Shown here one piece after another: positions 10,901 to 25,645 of a DNA stretch of 64,000 nt. The translations under genes were made by a program, and so were the position numbers. Position 1 is the stretch's first letter, and the number at the start of each line of letters is the position of its first letter. Origin of the DNA: Burhinus oedicnemus (Eukaryota > Chordata > Aves > Charadriiformes > Burhinidae); assembly GCA_008921705.1 (NCBI GenBank), contig VFFE01007128.1:560212-624211 (forward strand), read 5' to 3'. A model generated the notes under the pieces. That model searched no databases. It saw nothing but the letters and a program-made list of their open reading frames with translations, and was not told where the DNA came from.

Positions 10901-12605
10901 CAAAAAGCACAGTATACTTGTTAAAAGTCATAAACTTGCACTACAGACCTATCTCCAAATAAGTTTCCTTCCGAAACTTTCATATTGTGTGAGGGCAGGT
11001 TAAGGTGGCAATTGGTAAAAGATACTGCCAGAGAGGTAATTCAAGAGGTCCTCACCACAAGCCAGGACCCCATGCCTCAGTGATAAACCATCAGAAACCT
11101 TCAGCGTACAAGCACCCAGTACAGCCCTGAAGGTCAGGGATTCCTGAGGAAGTCCTACTGCTGCTGTTTTTTCCAAGCTGGTGATCTGTCATATTGTCAC
11201 CAAATGGTCGGAGACACAAGCTCTTTGTTTAGCAGCTCTGCCACTTTTCACAGTGCTCTTACTCCCAGACTGTGGCATGCTCACGTTTGTGTAAGACTGG
11301 GTACGCCTACACCTCCAGTACCAAACTTGCTGGATTGAGTCCATCTGTTGCGGCCTCCTTCATTTTGCGGCTATTTGGAGCCTGGACAGACAGCTTGCAG
11401 TGCCTCTCAAAAGATGGTATAGGCAAAACCATGGTCTGCAGGGCCAGGACCAGATTTATAATGCCATCACCATATGTCTCCAGTCAGAGCACACAGCTTG
11501 TATGTAAAGTCCAAGGAAGAGCTCTCTCATTAGACATTTCCAGGCACATTTTAGGCCATTCAGACATGCTTTTATGGCTCCCACCAGGTATTATGCACAG
11601 CTAGACTCTTAGCAACAAAGCCCTTGCATTCACAAGTGGATGAATGTGGAAATCGTTCCATTAATGGCTCTGCACGGACACTCCTGACTACCTTAATAAC
11701 AATATACTACAATTTTTTCATCCCACAGAGGTCTTGAATTAACGGATATGCATCCCACCTGTGTACTGTAGTCACAACCTACTCAGCTGAAGTAGTTACT
11801 TAAACTCTTCACTGAGTATCTCATATTACTATTGCACAAAGACCTGACTCAGCATCTCTCTCAATGTCATGCTCAGCATGGCAATATTGGGGGACCTTGG
11901 AGGATGATGGTGTTCTGCACTGGAGGCTTTGAGAGTAAGTTTGTAAGATGATTCAGAATATGAGTAATTCCAAAAAAGCCTCTAGATTCATTCCCATCTG
12001 CCCTACTCCCACACCACACTCAATGTGTTTCTTCCCACTCACTAATAACAGCTCTTGCCTCCTACATGCTATCAACACCTGACTGTCTTTTCTCACTGCA
12101 AAACAGTAAGCTCTTATAATGCATTCAAAGCACAGTTTTGTCTGACACATTTTTTTTAGCTAATTCTGGTAAGGCTTTCCCCCCAACTCCCCACCCCCTT
12201 AGAGCTTTTTCATTTGTAGGAGCAAATAAGCCTGAATGTCTCCTGCCACATCTGTTGTCATCCCATTATCCAATATACAAGGCCAAAGCCTGCTAAAGTT
12301 TACGCTTCACACAAAGGGATTGCCTTTTCCCATATACACTGAACCTGATGAGGAAACTATGACCAGCTAGGTACCTCTCCATTCATCCCTTCTGTACCTA
12401 TTTGATAGGCTGCAGCAAGCAAAAAGCTGGGAATCAATTCCTATGTGGGCAATTCTTCTTACTTCCAACCTTGCAAACAAAATCCACAGATGTCAGGCAG
12501 TGCTTTGTTCTCCCCCTTGAACTGCTTCCATCTCTTTCCCTTATGGATCTGTCCATGTCGCTTAAGTCTTTAGAGTCCTTATAGCCCAACAGGCAGGGTT
12601 TAAAT
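10901..12605. other. Non-coding, no secure feature
   Basis: Moderately GC-rich around 11250-11600, with chance open frames. One exon-like 58-nt segment on the plus strand, 11877-11934, has an acceptor CATGCTCAG and donor AGA|GTAAGT with one open frame. It is isolated and not called. Confidence 0.4.
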
Positions 12606-12857
12606 TGTCGTGGTTTGGACCAGATTGGCCCAATCCGATGGAACGACAGATGCTCTCTCTCTCTCCTGCTCCGCTCAGGAGACAGGAAAGAGAGGGGAAA
12701 GAAAAGAGAGAAAAAGAGAGACTTAAGTGTTTAGTAGGAAATGAAATATACAAAGCCGTATCAAGCTCCCAGGATGACAATCACGTCACCAGCAGGCTCA
12801 GGGGAAGTCCCAGACTGGACTCAGTGACGGACAGGAACTGGATTCCGGATCTGAAGT

Positions 12858-12889
12858 CAGGATCAGGATCAGGATCAGGATCAGGATCA
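12858..12889. repeat. (GATCAG)5 hexanucleotide repeat inside the LTR
   Basis: Five consecutive copies of the GATCAG hexamer (the last one partial) lie in the part of the LTR downstream of its TATA box. Copy number is likely to vary between copies and individuals. Confidence 0.95.
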
Positions 12890-12966
12890 AAGGTAGATGC
12901 AGAGACCGAGTCCTCCCAGGACGCCGGCCATTGAAGAAAAAGAGGCTGACCCTTTGATCCCTCAGC

Positions 12967-12973
12967 TTATATA
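12967..12973 (-). promoter_or_regulatory. TATA box of the LTR
   Basis: The minus strand reads GTATATAAGCTGAGGG here, a good TATA motif set about midway along the LTR. Transcription would run leftwards towards 12606. Whether it still works is unknown. Confidence 0.5.
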
Positions 12974-13321
12974 CTGAGCATGAGGCAGATGGGATGGAAT
13001 ACCCTTGTTGGTCAGTTTTGGGTCACCTGTCTTGTCTGCTCCTCCCCGCAGGTGTGACCCCTCTATGCTTTTCCGCTTCTGACCCTCCAACGGGGCAAGT
13101 AGCAAAGTTGGCTGTCCTTGGTTGCCATAGCAATAAGTATAAGCCAGAGCCTCTCTGCATACCGTTCCTTGGCATCAGCCATAAACATGGGTCTTATCAC
13201 TCTGAGAACGAACGGTTTCCTGCACAACATGCTGTTAATTTCAGCAGTTAGAAGAGGCCCAGCTAACAAGCAAAGTTACTGAACAAAATTGGTCCTGCTT
13301 TACCTCAAACCAGGACAAAAT

Positions 13322-16300
13322 GAAAAAATAAGATTAAGAGAATACAGTTAACATTCTCCCTGACCATGCTGGATGCAGGACACAGCCCCTGCTCCCGGAT
13401 GTAGAGCATGTTTCCTTTCTCAAGTAACATCATCACGGAGATTGGGACTCCTGGCAAGCCATGAAGGAATCTATCTAGCCAGAAAGCTTTAATGCTGTTT
13501 TAGGACCATAACGAATCAGAAAGTTCTGCCAATATTAAATTTTTTACAACAAAAAAAAAAAATCTAGCCAGCAACATTTCCACACAGCCTCCTCTATTTT
13601 TAAGGTGTTCACTTTTCCCACCTAATGATTAAGTTCAGCAAGGAAACATCAGGGAAGACAGAGAAGCTAGGTTTGAAAAATTTCTGCATGTGGAATACGA
13701 AGTTTCAAAAAGCTCCAGGCTGACTAACACTGTCACGCTAGAAAAAATGAGAGAGAAATACAGGCCAGCATGAACTCTAACCTTAATATTACTGCAACTT
13801 TATCCACATATTTTACCATGGTTTCCTAAAGAAATGAGGCTCACAGTCATATAAAGCCAGCTTGTCTGTGTCTGATTATAAATTCCCTCTCCTCCAGTAA
13901 CTTCTGAAGCCATTGGCCAACTTTAATCAACTTTGCCAGAAAAGCACAAGTCTGACAAATAAAGACCCCTATTTCTAATGGGCAGATAAGTGACACTCTC
14001 ATAAGAGCAAGGCCTTCCCTTGCACTCCCACTAGGAAGAAGACATGTCCTGGAAGTTTAGGAACAGCTTTCTGTTACTCTGCTACCTGTTTCACAGAGTT
14101 CTGATAGGTGGTAAATAGACACAATGTTGGCAAACAGAGTAGCTGCAACAGGCACTCACATTACATTACACATAGGACCTTGGCTGTCTCCCCTCAATTA
14201 GAGAGAGACCAAAGCAAGGGATGGGAGGAAGAGAGAGATCCAGTCTGGTAAGTTCAGCAAAAAACTGCCACTGATTTCAGCTAGTTGGGCACAGTGGGCC
14301 CTCAGTAATAAAGTGAACAACTCCATCCACTTTCCATGGCATGTCAGAGCTGTGGGGAGATAGTCTTGCATCAAGGTTTTCAAAAGCTGCCTTCATTTGG
14401 TTCCATGCTATTCTGCAGCACAAACTCAGCAAGTGCACTTTCTGAGCACGCTATCTGTGCGTGCAGGAGAGGGAAGCCAGCACTTGGACATACACAGGTG
14501 CTCATGTTGTAAAGCATGTGTCTGGAAAGCTGAGTGTACAAAAAAAGAAGTGCCCTTTGTGCACTCTTCTGGGAGCTGGGAGCCACATTAACAGCTGCAC
14601 GATGTAGGGAGAGTAAGCAAGATCATCAAATAGGTCAATTAGATGCAGAAATTAGTGGAAAACCTCGGCTCCAAATTTTTTGTAGAACCTAGGTTCTGAA
14701 AGAGCACAGGACTTCACCAGTCTCCTTATTTATTTGGAATTATGCAGGTTTTCCACAAACAGGATTTTCCAGCTCTCCTATAATCAGTGTGCAGTGCGCT
14801 CTCTTATGAGCCAGTTGTTTCCTGCTTGGTTAAATAGGCTCATTATTTATTATAAATTCCACATTTTTGCAACCACGATAAGCTGATCTTATCCTTTGCA
14901 TATAAATCTCTGCAGAGTTTTATCAGGTGTAAGAATTAATAGGCTCTACATTCTTGTACACAAGGGAGAAGAAATACAGAGAAGATGAGCATCTTCTATC
15001 CCCACCCTCCAACCACACATACAAACACACTCACAAACCTGTGCCGGACTGTACAGAGCACCCAATTCCTTGCCTGAGACCGAGGCATCCACAGCAAGCC
15101 CCGGCAGAGCCCTGGCCCACCCCGGCAGAGGTGGGAACTGGGGCAAGCTGTGCACACACTGCAGAGGTGGGAGCAGAGCGGAGTGGAGCATTGGCCAGGT
15201 GGCTGAACCATACCGGGCATGCAAGGGAACGGGCTAGTGCCACCAGGCACCTCTGGTGATGCGGGCAGTAGTATTCCCTGCTTTTCTCCTGATTTATAAT
15301 TCCCTTCTGCCACTTCAGACTTTCCCAAGGATTCTTTTTATACTTGAGCCTTCTCAGCAGTGGCAGGGGAAGGGAGTATACCACCTCCTCATTCTGCTGC
15401 CCAAACAGGGCATGTATCAACCAACACACCCACCACAGTTATTCTATAAACAACACCTGGTAGCCTTGAAAAGTCAAGACTGAGTATTAAGCTACAAACT
15501 ATAATGATGTTTCTTAAGCTGATGCTTAAGGCTCAAACAAATACAAAGCTCTTCATGCTAGACATTGTACCAAAACAGAAAGAGAACGTCCCTGCTTCAG
15601 ACTCAGGGTTGCCACAATATGTCAATGTTGGCCAAGAAGATTCCTTGAAATCTCTTCAACCCCAGATGTATTTTTGGAAGTCTGACTCCTCTGCTCCTCG
15701 ACTTCTTCAGTCTCACTGCCACAGTAGGTCCTCATGTAGAAGCTGGCTCTGGACATTCCATTCAAGGTACTTCTGCAAAGGCCATGACTGTTACACAGTT
15801 AAGTCCAAGCCACATAGTTTAGTAGGCTGATTGCAGCAGCATGAAGCCCTACAAAGGCTGCAAAACACTAACAACTTGCCTGCTAAAGAAATTTTACTGG
15901 GTTGATTTCCAAACTCTTGTGGAAAGATTGCTTCCAGTACTTGAGTTAGCTAGCATTTAGGAAGCTCAAATATTTCCATAGCATGCTGTAGTCACATCTG
16001 TAATTTATCCCTTGGTTGCAAGAAGAAGTTGCAGAACAGGCCAGCGATCAGGCCACAAACAGTTTTTAATTCAAAGATACAAAGCTGAATGATTGAAAGT
16101 ATGTGCTGAAGTTATAAACAATACAAACAGTTGTGCATGCACCTATTCCTCATTATATTGTGATTCTTTCTCCGTTCATTTATATGCTTCTCCTGAGCCC
16201 TCCCACACTGAATACTTTCAGAATCCCTTTCTTACCGATCTGCACCTTCATTTACCACCCCCCTTTTTCTGTGTCTCCCTGCTCGTCCATCCAGAAGTCT

Positions 16301-19300
16301 CTCTCATCCCTGAGACATAGCACTGCTCTTTTGAATACTAGAGTATACTAGAGCTCTGGGTTTCCCTGTCCCACCAACTACACCAGACACAGGAATGAGC
16401 CTTTGAGATTATGTACCTTTTGACTTTTGCTACCATATGAAGGAAAAAGTTTCTCCATCCACAACTTTTCTATCTAAGACACCCCTGTGTTAAACTGGAC
16501 ACAACTTCGTTCACTTGGGACACTGGCTAACCTCTTATTGGGCTGTCATATCTCAGACAAGCTTTCAGACTCACTTCCCCTGAAAGCCAAACCTGCCAGT
16601 CAACACAGCTTTAGGACATTGGAGAGCGAGCAATTGCTAGTTGTGGGTCCGCCCTAACAGTCCTCTCTGTCAAGAGGCCTCCTCAAGACATGGTGGCCAC
16701 TTATAACCTTGATTTGACTTCAGTCAAAATTATGCAAGTCACTTAAGTTTTGCAAAGAAAGCCAAAAAAATCACCAATGCTTCAGCACAGCTTCCAGTGA
16801 AAAGGCACGATATCATTGCAGCATGAGAACAGTGAGAAAAGCTCCTTATCAGCAGTACAGAGGTGGGGAACAGCTTCTTCCCCGGCCCAGGGCAAAGGCC
16901 TCCGCACCTCTGGCATATTCCCTCAGAGAAAATGTGCTGTAAACTGCAATTTCAGAACTGACACATCCCACCCTTTGTGATCCTTCATTGTTTTGCTGGC
17001 TACCTCATTTCAATGTTGTACTAGCTACATGCCAACAAGTGGGGTTGAAAGTACCCTTTGGCCACTGAGAACTGCTATTCCACACAGACTTTACACCAAC
17101 GCAGACCTTGATAGAAGCTGCTACTGCAAACTGAAGATAGCACCTCCAGAGATAATAAGGAAGAAAGACTATAGGAAGAGCAGCGTGCAGTTTCTGTTTT
17201 TATAATGAACAAGCAACAAGTTTGATTAGATGTTTTTTGAAGAGACTTGTAGTCTTTTCTGCATGGCTTCCTACCCTTCAAGCAGACAGATTCTATGGCT
17301 GTAGAGGAAAACCCCTGAAAACTGCTAGCCATGATCTCTTACCTTTACAAAATAATAGAATATCAGAGTATTGCATGGTCTCTGTGTTTTCATAAACACA
17401 GTTGTACAGTTGATTTACAAAATTTCAAATTAAGCTCCATTGGGATTTTTATGTTTTTAAATGACAGAATTTTCTTTGCAAGAATAATCAAGCTTCCAGA
17501 GCTTAGAAATGGCAATTCTTCTGCCATTTTTCTCACCCTCCAAGACAGTCTCTCTTCAGATCATCAGCAGGACTGTTACTCGTTCCTGGACACTGTTGTC
17601 TTTTGTGACACTGACCTGTTCTGGTCCTCTGGGCAAGGCTGAATTTTCTGTGCTGTAAGAAACAATCCAATTCCCTGAATGTGTTGCAATGCAGACAGGT
17701 ATTTCTGAAACTGTTTAGAAAATTCTTCCATCCTGTAGATATTTCTGTAAGCAAATATTTATTTAACTTACTAAAGTATTAATCACTATAATTTTCTTCA
17801 AAGACATAATTTCAATTTCCATTTAAAACCACTTTATTAGTTTACCATTTAAGACATACTTAGCTGAAGCATCACATAAAATTGTTAGTGTAGATGTAAA
17901 TGTCTTCTAAAAATTGCCAAATAACACTGATTTATAATACAGATACATCAAATAAAGAGTGGAAGTTAGTAGTTTCAAAGTCTTTTTTGGCACCCTTTCT
18001 TAGGAACAAAATTTATTTTATTCCAAAAACTAAATAATGTCAAGTATTTAGTCTTGGGTACAGTGGGGTTTGGGTTTTGGTTTTATTTTTTCACACTTTT
18101 TGCATGTATGAAAGAGATATGTTACATCATATTTCAAAACATTAATAAATAATATCTCTTCCACGAATATCAATAGCACTGCACAAGCAAATCAACTTTT
18201 CCTCTGAATTGTATTCCCAGAATTTTTACAAACCTGGTAGGAAATCTACTTCAGTATCTGAGTCTGAGTGCCTCTTCCAACATTTCCTAGGACACCAACA
18301 GTTAGTACAACAGAACTAGAAGGCTATTATTTTTCAGGAGATATTCAGATATAAAAGACCTAACATGCTGTAACTGCACTAAGTCTGAAGGATTCAAAGA
18401 ATAGAAAAGTAAGTGAGAAGCAAAGGAAGGCAACTGATTCCTTTCATCGACACAAGAAAAGGGCTAATTACAACATACAGTATTCACAGGACTATTCACA
18501 GATCTGTTCAGTTAGAGGAAAGAAAACAGCATCACAGAAACAAGCATTTTCCAAGGGGGGGCGAGTTTTAAGTCATACTGAAGCCAATGATATGTGGTAG
18601 CAAGAAAAGGCTCCAAAACTACAGGGGGACCTGCTGCTGATTATACTAACAAGGAGTTAATTTAAAATGTGAGAACAGCAGACAAGTTATTTATCCAAGA
18701 TCTTTTAACTCAGTACCATAAGGAACAGGAACATGGAGTGCTCTGTCAGGAGATGTATTAGGTCCAGCATGAAATTTGTTAGTATTTTACATCTAAAGCC
18801 TCAATTTGGAGGATTGCTCTCTCTGGCATCTAGTAAAGTCATGAATACAATGAAGTTCAGAACTTAACTGAAAAATCAATTTACAAAATCGCAACAAGAA
18901 AATCAATTATGTGGTTTAGAAAAAGAGCTAAACACCTCTGCTGCAAGCATGTGATAAATAGCAAGGTATCAAGCTGGGTCTACTGAGTTTGCCAAAGTAG
19001 CAATAAAATAGTTCAAGTCTCTTTTAACCCTCCTCTATCTCAAAGAGAGTATGAGACATCTCTTAACATTTGCAGCAGGTATAAGGCAGGGATTGCAAGC
19101 AACAAAACCTGGCCTTGTAGTAAACCTTTGTCGGAAACACTGGCCCTTTTCCCCAGAAGAGCATCGTGATAGTTCAGTCTCTGTTCTTCTAATGTTCTGT
19201 TTTCCAGAGCTAAAACAAGAAAGAGAAGCCCCAAACTGTCCATGAGGACCAGGTGCTTAAAAAACCAACAAATATTCCAAGACCCAGTATTTGGTTGAAA

Positions 19301-22300
19301 AAACAGTTTTGACAGAAAGTGCTTAAGCCACCTCATAATAATAATAATGAGGCACTCAATTTCACTCAGAGCTACGGTTGTGCAAAACCTGAGGAAAAGT
19401 TGAACCAATTACACTCAGTGGAAATACTCAGTGACAGTCCCAAAGCCTGCAGTGCCTAAAGATGCTGCATATGCAGTATGAGCTAAAACCACAGATTAAT
19501 TCGCTTTTTTAATGTTGAGGCTACATACACACCTTTCCTATGTGAGAGGATCAGCTGAACTGGAGTAAACACACATGCATTCCAGGAAGATGGACTGGCT
19601 GGTCTAGCCTTCAGCACATGTCAGTCTGCAGCATGGTAATGTGGAAACATTGCTCCCCTGTCAGTGAAATATTTTCTTTCTTTAAAATGTTCAACACAAA
19701 TGTTGGTAACACCACCTACATCCCCAATAAGCTCATTCAGAACTGTTGGAATAGCTGTCCATAAAACAGGACAAAATCACCCCCAGCAGAAGCAGATGGA
19801 ACTTTACTGAAATGGTGGCAAGTGCATCTTACACAGCAGTTACAAAACTGATTGCCTCAGGGTTTATACATTTGCTCACACAAATCCTACCATAAACATC
19901 TGAATGGGTTGTAAAGATACCAGGCGAACTAGATTATTTCATTTCAGTCATGCCAATCTTCCCCTGCCTAATTTTGTCTCCTTTCTCTCAAATTTGCCAA
20001 ATTTGGGCATTTTTTTAATAACTGTAGAATATAAGCAAGCATTTTGGTAAGAAGTGTGGTCTTCAAATCCCAATCTCAATGTTTGAAACTATACAGTCCT
20101 AAAACCGTGAACCTACAAAGGACTCCATGCTGTACACTTCAAGAATTCTACTGTTTAATTCTACTATTTATATTCTATTTAGGGAGTCCTTAAAAATTTC
20201 TCCATTGTTTAAAATACCTTTCCTTATATTCCGTTTCTTTACCATGCTACTGCTGTCTCTACATTCCAGTAGAAAACTGTTCTCTATATTCCTTTTCCAG
20301 TGACGTGGAACCTATAACAATTAGCATTTTCTGCTTGTCTCTGCTCTGCCTCATTTTTTTCTCCCCTGCCAGTTGCTGCTTATAAAGTAGATACCTGTCA
20401 AATGCTTAAATCAGTTACCCAAAAATAAATTCATTTAAGTGCTATTTTTTAATGAGCATTCATTTGAGGAAAAAATTCATTGCATTCTAATATGTTTCAT
20501 TTGGTGCAAAGCAAGAGTATTTTAATAAATAATTCATATTAACAGAACACAAAATTTATTGGCCTAATACTTTCAGAAACACAAATACAATGACGTAGGC
20601 TATACGCACACACACGTACTCAGCTGTATTGTATTTTCAGATTCCCATTATTACAATATTCCTTATCATCTCTGATCTATGAAAGCTCCTGGCCAGCACC
20701 AGGCCAGAAGAGATTTCTTGCTAATGTATCTCTCGGTAAATTAGATAAGGAAAAGCAGAAGAGAGCATAACATATACTCCTCACTATGTAATTTGGTCAG
20801 TTATACAAATACAAGTAACAGCAAAAAGTAAAGACTTCTGAAAAATTATCATCTGCAGTTCTGATTCTTTTTAATTTACCGTGAAAAAATTAGGATCCAT
20901 GAAGACAGAACTGCAGGAGTGGGTCTATATTGTCCAAGCAAAACCTGCCAGTTTTCTATATGGCTACAGTTCCAAAGCACTGTCCAAGAGAGAAGGCTGA
21001 AATACAGGCAGTCCACAAACGGTCCTAGCACAAGCAAGGATCCTTGCTACCAACAAAATACAGAAGCATTTTATAGCATGTAAAAATCATAGTGATAAAT
21101 TCATTATTTGTTGAAGTATAAGTCAGTTCCTGGGCATCACCTGAATTCTGATACTGGGCAACAAGATAAGTAGAGTTCACAGGCAGAAGAAGTGTGCAGA
21201 GAAGAGAATTCGTGAACATGAGCCTGGAAACGAGCTCTGCAAACTGAACATAGTGCCTTGAAATGGTCAAAGTGCTGCTGAGTCGTGAAGCACATGCACT
21301 CTCCTCCCTACCCCCAAAACATAAAATGCATCACTAGACTCATTCCTAGTATTCATTTGGCCAATGACCTCAGTGAGAAGAGCATTAAGTCCCTGTTGAA
21401 AATGCAGATGTGCTACAGAAACTCTATAAAAAGTAAATCAAAGTTTAAAAAAAAGAAAAAGAAAGAAAGAAAATCTGTAAAAAGCAAATGTTTCTTTCAT
21501 CTGTTCCTATCTTCCTTATTATTTCAGTGTTGGATGTAGAAGAGTAAATAAATCTCATTTTATATCGGTGACACAATTCCCAGCTGTGGTTTCCTCAAGT
21601 CCTTCCAAAGCAGCTTTTGGCAACTTAAGATGATTTGGCACCATCATAGTCACAGAAAATATATTTTATTCCTGAAAGGATTATTCAAAGTTTAACTGGC
21701 TTTAAGAGCACCACATCCGCTAAGACTCTTAGAAATTGAACCCTGAGAGAACTGATTCTCTACTGCCTGACGTACACCCCTCACTCATATCAGGGAAATT
21801 TCCTCCAGTATCCTCATTTGGAAACTGTCAGGTTTTTTTCTTCTCTTCCACCCTACAAAGCAATTATCTCAGTGAGAGAGAGAACTGGAAACCAATAGCT
21901 TGTCCAAGTCACTTGACAAAATGATGGAGAAAGTATGGGATTTCTGTGATGGCTATGGAGCACAAGTTTTGCACTGCTAAAAAACAAAGGTTCAGCGATA
22001 GGTATTGTGGCAGTTTTCATGACTGGGACACTTGTTCATGGGAACTGTACTGCGACTCCATTTTTGACGTCTCACTTAGGCTCAACAGCCATAATTCAGA
22101 TCTGAGTCTGGATCCTCCTGTACTGAACCCAAACCACTGCTATGGGATGAAATCCATTAAAATCCTCAAACAGCTTTTCCACTGAGACTGTGATACAAAA
22201 ATGTTTCCATTTCAGTATCTCCTGAATAAGTACCATTTATTTTTACAGCGTGCCTCCAGCATTTCCCACACATTTACCAGCTGAAGAGAGAAATCCTCAA

Positions 22301-23209
22301 TCCCATCCTGAATTTATCATCACAACACCTGCTCTCTGTCAAAGCTCATTGAGGACCCCAAACAAACCATCGTCAATGGGCCTCCAACCACTTTGCAATT
22401 TTGTGTTGCTTTTCAGCATGCCAGGCATATCCCAAACAGTCTAACCCACAACCAGATGGTCAATACTCAGGGGAAGACATCCACAGACTTTAAAAACAAA
22501 TAAACAAACAAAAAAATAGATCAGAATTACTAGCATTTAGTGTCTGGTTGTGTTGCAGCATTTAGGCCAGGACCTTAAAAAAAAGCCTGAGAACACATTC
22601 ATAATGTAGGATACCCTTCCCAACTTAGAGTTTAATTCTGCCAACAGGTTGAGTGGCGGGCAGAGGGGTGAATAAATCTAAAAAGCACTTCATCCACCCC
22701 TGCTCCACAAATGCATTATTCATAAAAGCCGGGGATTTTTTTTTTTATTACCTGGGGATTTCATTTTTATTATGTTCAAAGGATTGTTTCAGTGAGCACT
22801 CACTCCCCTGCAGGCAAATACGCAGGTTTTTTTACACTGCAGTATAAATTACAGTGAATATCTAAATAATACCGGCAAAACCTCAACAAAATCAAATAGC
22901 CAAAAACATTAGGGACAAATTGCCCTTGCACAATTTATTCCATTGTTTGGTGGAACTCCACAGAGAATCTGGGGCCCCTGGTATACTGGATCTAAATTGA
23001 TTTATTCTTACTATCACAGGGGAAGTCCATAAACTACTCCTTTGCATAAGTTATACCTACATTAAAAAATCCTAACAGGCTACACAAATGGCTATTTTTC
23101 CTTAACTCCTGAACAGAACGACTTCTACAAAGAGGTGAGGGGCATTAAGATGCATGTAGTTATTCTCATAAATCTGATAAGCGAAGACAAGGAATAGCCA
23201 CAGTTTAAA

Positions 23210-23213
<4 letters not shown>
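13322..23213. other. Long non-coding stretch
   Basis: Nearly 10 kb of mostly AT-rich sequence with no exon I can support. Notable only for a GC-richer patch at 15000-15260 (both strands open by chance), (AAT)4 near 19336 and a purine tract (A/AAAG) at 21447-21474. A minus-strand GTAAGA donor at 17337-17342 has no acceptable acceptor. Confidence 0.5.

Positions 23214-23244
<31 letters not shown>
23214..23244. repeat. (AG)15 microsatellite
   Basis: An uninterrupted dinucleotide run of 31 nt. Confidence 0.98.
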
Positions 23245-23247
<3 letters not shown>

Positions 23248-25529
23248 CAATGCTTTTTTTTTACTCTCAACAGAACATATTTCTGATGCTACCTCTGCTT
23301 GTTGTAATCACACTTCCAGGCTGAATCACAAATACTCCAGTAATTTATCTTGTTCTGAACAGCCAAAGTATTTATTTTTATTTGACCTCCTACTAGGTGC
23401 ATTCATGGGAAAACAAATGGATTCTACTTGGGGCTTGTCCATTTGTGCCTGTATCCCAGAAACCTGAAACCAGGCCAGCATTCTTCTGATTGAATAAAGC
23501 TGAGTTGTCTGGGTTAAATCTGTTGTCAATATGCCTCGCTTATACAGTAAAATAGTTTCTTGTTAAGCAAGACAGAGATTTACTGTAGGCAAGATATGGA
23601 CTTCAAATGCATCAGCATGGAAGGCAAGGATAGAAATGTATTAATTCTTCAAGAAACCCTGGATAAAAGTACTGTATACCTTAGCAGGAAGCTCTTTTTC
23701 TATGAATAATCATGGTCTTGAGTCAACAGACTTTGCCTACTTAAGCTATCTCTTGCATCAGAATCCAATTATAGCAAAGCCTACAGAAAACAGGTTTGGC
23801 ACACTTTAATATTTTGGTATTGATCTAATTTAGCTCTGGTTTCAATTACAATGGAGAGCATTTTATCAAGAGATAGACTTTGTTTGTTGGACTTTAAATT
23901 GTTTTTTTCCTTACTGTCTCTGATCTCACTATCTGGGTATTTTTGCCACACTTATTGCTGCAGTTCTAGAGGTTTCACCCATTTTACTATGAACTTCTTT
24001 ACAGGAAAGAAATCAAATCCAGCTTCTCTAAGTAAAAAGGAGTGAACTCAATACGTTTAAAAACTGGGCTGGGGTTTCTGTAGCAACCATTCCACAGTGA
24101 TGCAACTGAATTTGACATCAAAGAACAAATGTATCAAGTCATCCTGACAACTGAAATATTTGCTGTAAGAAGAATGCATACATATATCTGGAACAAAGAC
24201 AGATTATCCTAAGTAAAATGAGCATTTTATTTAGTAATATATGTATACCGTATCATCCTACTTGAGGCATCTTTTCTCCCATCAACGTGCATAACTGCCA
24301 CAAAAATTAGCTGAAGTTATCCACAGAAACTGAGAGGAGAATAGACCTCTTTATTCAGTTTTCAGATGTACGGAAGAATTATCTCATTTTCCATTTAATG
24401 ACATACAGAAGATATATGGAAGTAATTTTCTTTCTTCCTGCTGAATTTGGCTTTAAACTCTGAAGCTTTACTTCTTACTTTCATTGAAGGGAATGTCATC
24501 TCTACAACCCAAAATAGTTACATGTATTTATAAACTATATCTAAGAAATTATCCCTGGTTAACAATATGCACCTTTCAGCTGCAAAACCTAACAGTCTGA
24601 CAACAGGAAAATTTTGCTGCACTGTGCGCTCCCAAAATACAAATCGCATATGTTGATAATCTGGAATGTTTGATGAATTAAAGAGGGATTATGAAATCAT
24701 AGCAGTGATTAGAATCATACACTGCTGAAGGCAGATAGCTGGAGTGTTGAAATTTCTAAAAAGGAAGCTGTCAAATAGTAGGAAGCAATTTGCAATGATC
24801 CATAGCTTTGTGAATAAAATCACAAACCTAGTGCTCTGTTAGGCTCCAAGAAGTGATAAAATTTGAATTCAGTGTTTATAACTCCAAAATGAAGTCCATT
24901 TCATGGGCTGCCACAACTTCTAGGAAAACGTAAGACTTCACAGAGATAAAGGAACATTACAAACTCACTGTAACTGAAACACAGTTGCTAGTGTTTCTTC
25001 AAATATGATAAAGCGTGACACTCAGGGGAGACTGCTTTTTAAAACTCCCTGTTGGTATTGCTAGATTTGAGATAAAACTGTTCTGCCCAAAAGAGAAACA
25101 TGCAGTGCCTCCCTCTCCAGCCTGAACAGCAACAAGAACTGTGCCATTTTTTCACTCAAGGTAGCATATAGCTGCCACTTGCCTATGATGTGGAAGAAGA
25201 AAAATGCACCTGAAAATTGCAGCTTGTGCTCTTGGGACTATTTGTCTTTTCCAGGTAAATTTTCAAGCCCCTCCCATGCCAGAATAGTCTTGAAACACAA
25301 AACAATTGCTGGCATTAAAGAAAAAAGCAACCAATACTCCTTTTGCAGACACTGGGAATAGCCCAAAGGTCTCGCACAAACTATTCATGTTAAAAGTATC
25401 ACCTGAATTTGGGGTGTATGTAAAAAAGAAAAAAAAACATTTAGAATGCATTTAGGAAGGAACCCAGTTCAAAATAGTTCAAGTCCTTTTCAAATGTCAT
25501 TAAAATTAAAACAAAAATTTGCTTAGGCT
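23245..25529. other. Non-coding, no recognisable feature
   Basis: AT-rich sequence. No exon, repeat or structured element is supported. Confidence 0.5.
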
Positions 25530-25645
25530 GCAATATGCCAAAGGCCTTGTCAACTACACTGGAAAAATTGATGCTCTCTGTATAACCAGTGCACCTGCCC
25601 TTAAGGCTATGGTCCTTCCAATACAAAATCCTGTAATAAGATGTC
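25530..25645. mobile_element. Possible hAT-type DNA-transposon relic
   Basis: 'Aaaggccttgtcaactacac' and 'tggaaaaattg' resemble 'aaggccttgtctacactgg' and 'aaaattg', the terminal sequence of common sauropsid hAT-derived repeats. The other end is not identified. A splice-like donor, TGTCAG|GTGAGC, at its right edge is probably coincidental. Confidence 0.3.

Larger units (their letters stand above)
12606..13317 (-). mobile_element. Solo LTR of an endogenous retrovirus, minus orientation
   Basis: A 712-nt unit starts TGTCGTGGTTTG and ends CAAACCAGGACA, imperfect inverted ends with one mismatch in 12. It is flanked by a 4-nt direct duplication AAAT (12602-12605 and 13318-13321). On the minus strand it begins TGTCCTGGTTTGAGG and carries a TATATAAG box about 345 nt in, the usual promoter position. 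No primer-binding site, polypurine tract or gag/pol/env sequence lies on either side. It is therefore a solo LTR left by recombination between two LTRs. A 4-nt duplication fits gammaretrovirus-like (ERV1) elements, but the family is not assigned. Confidence 0.75.
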
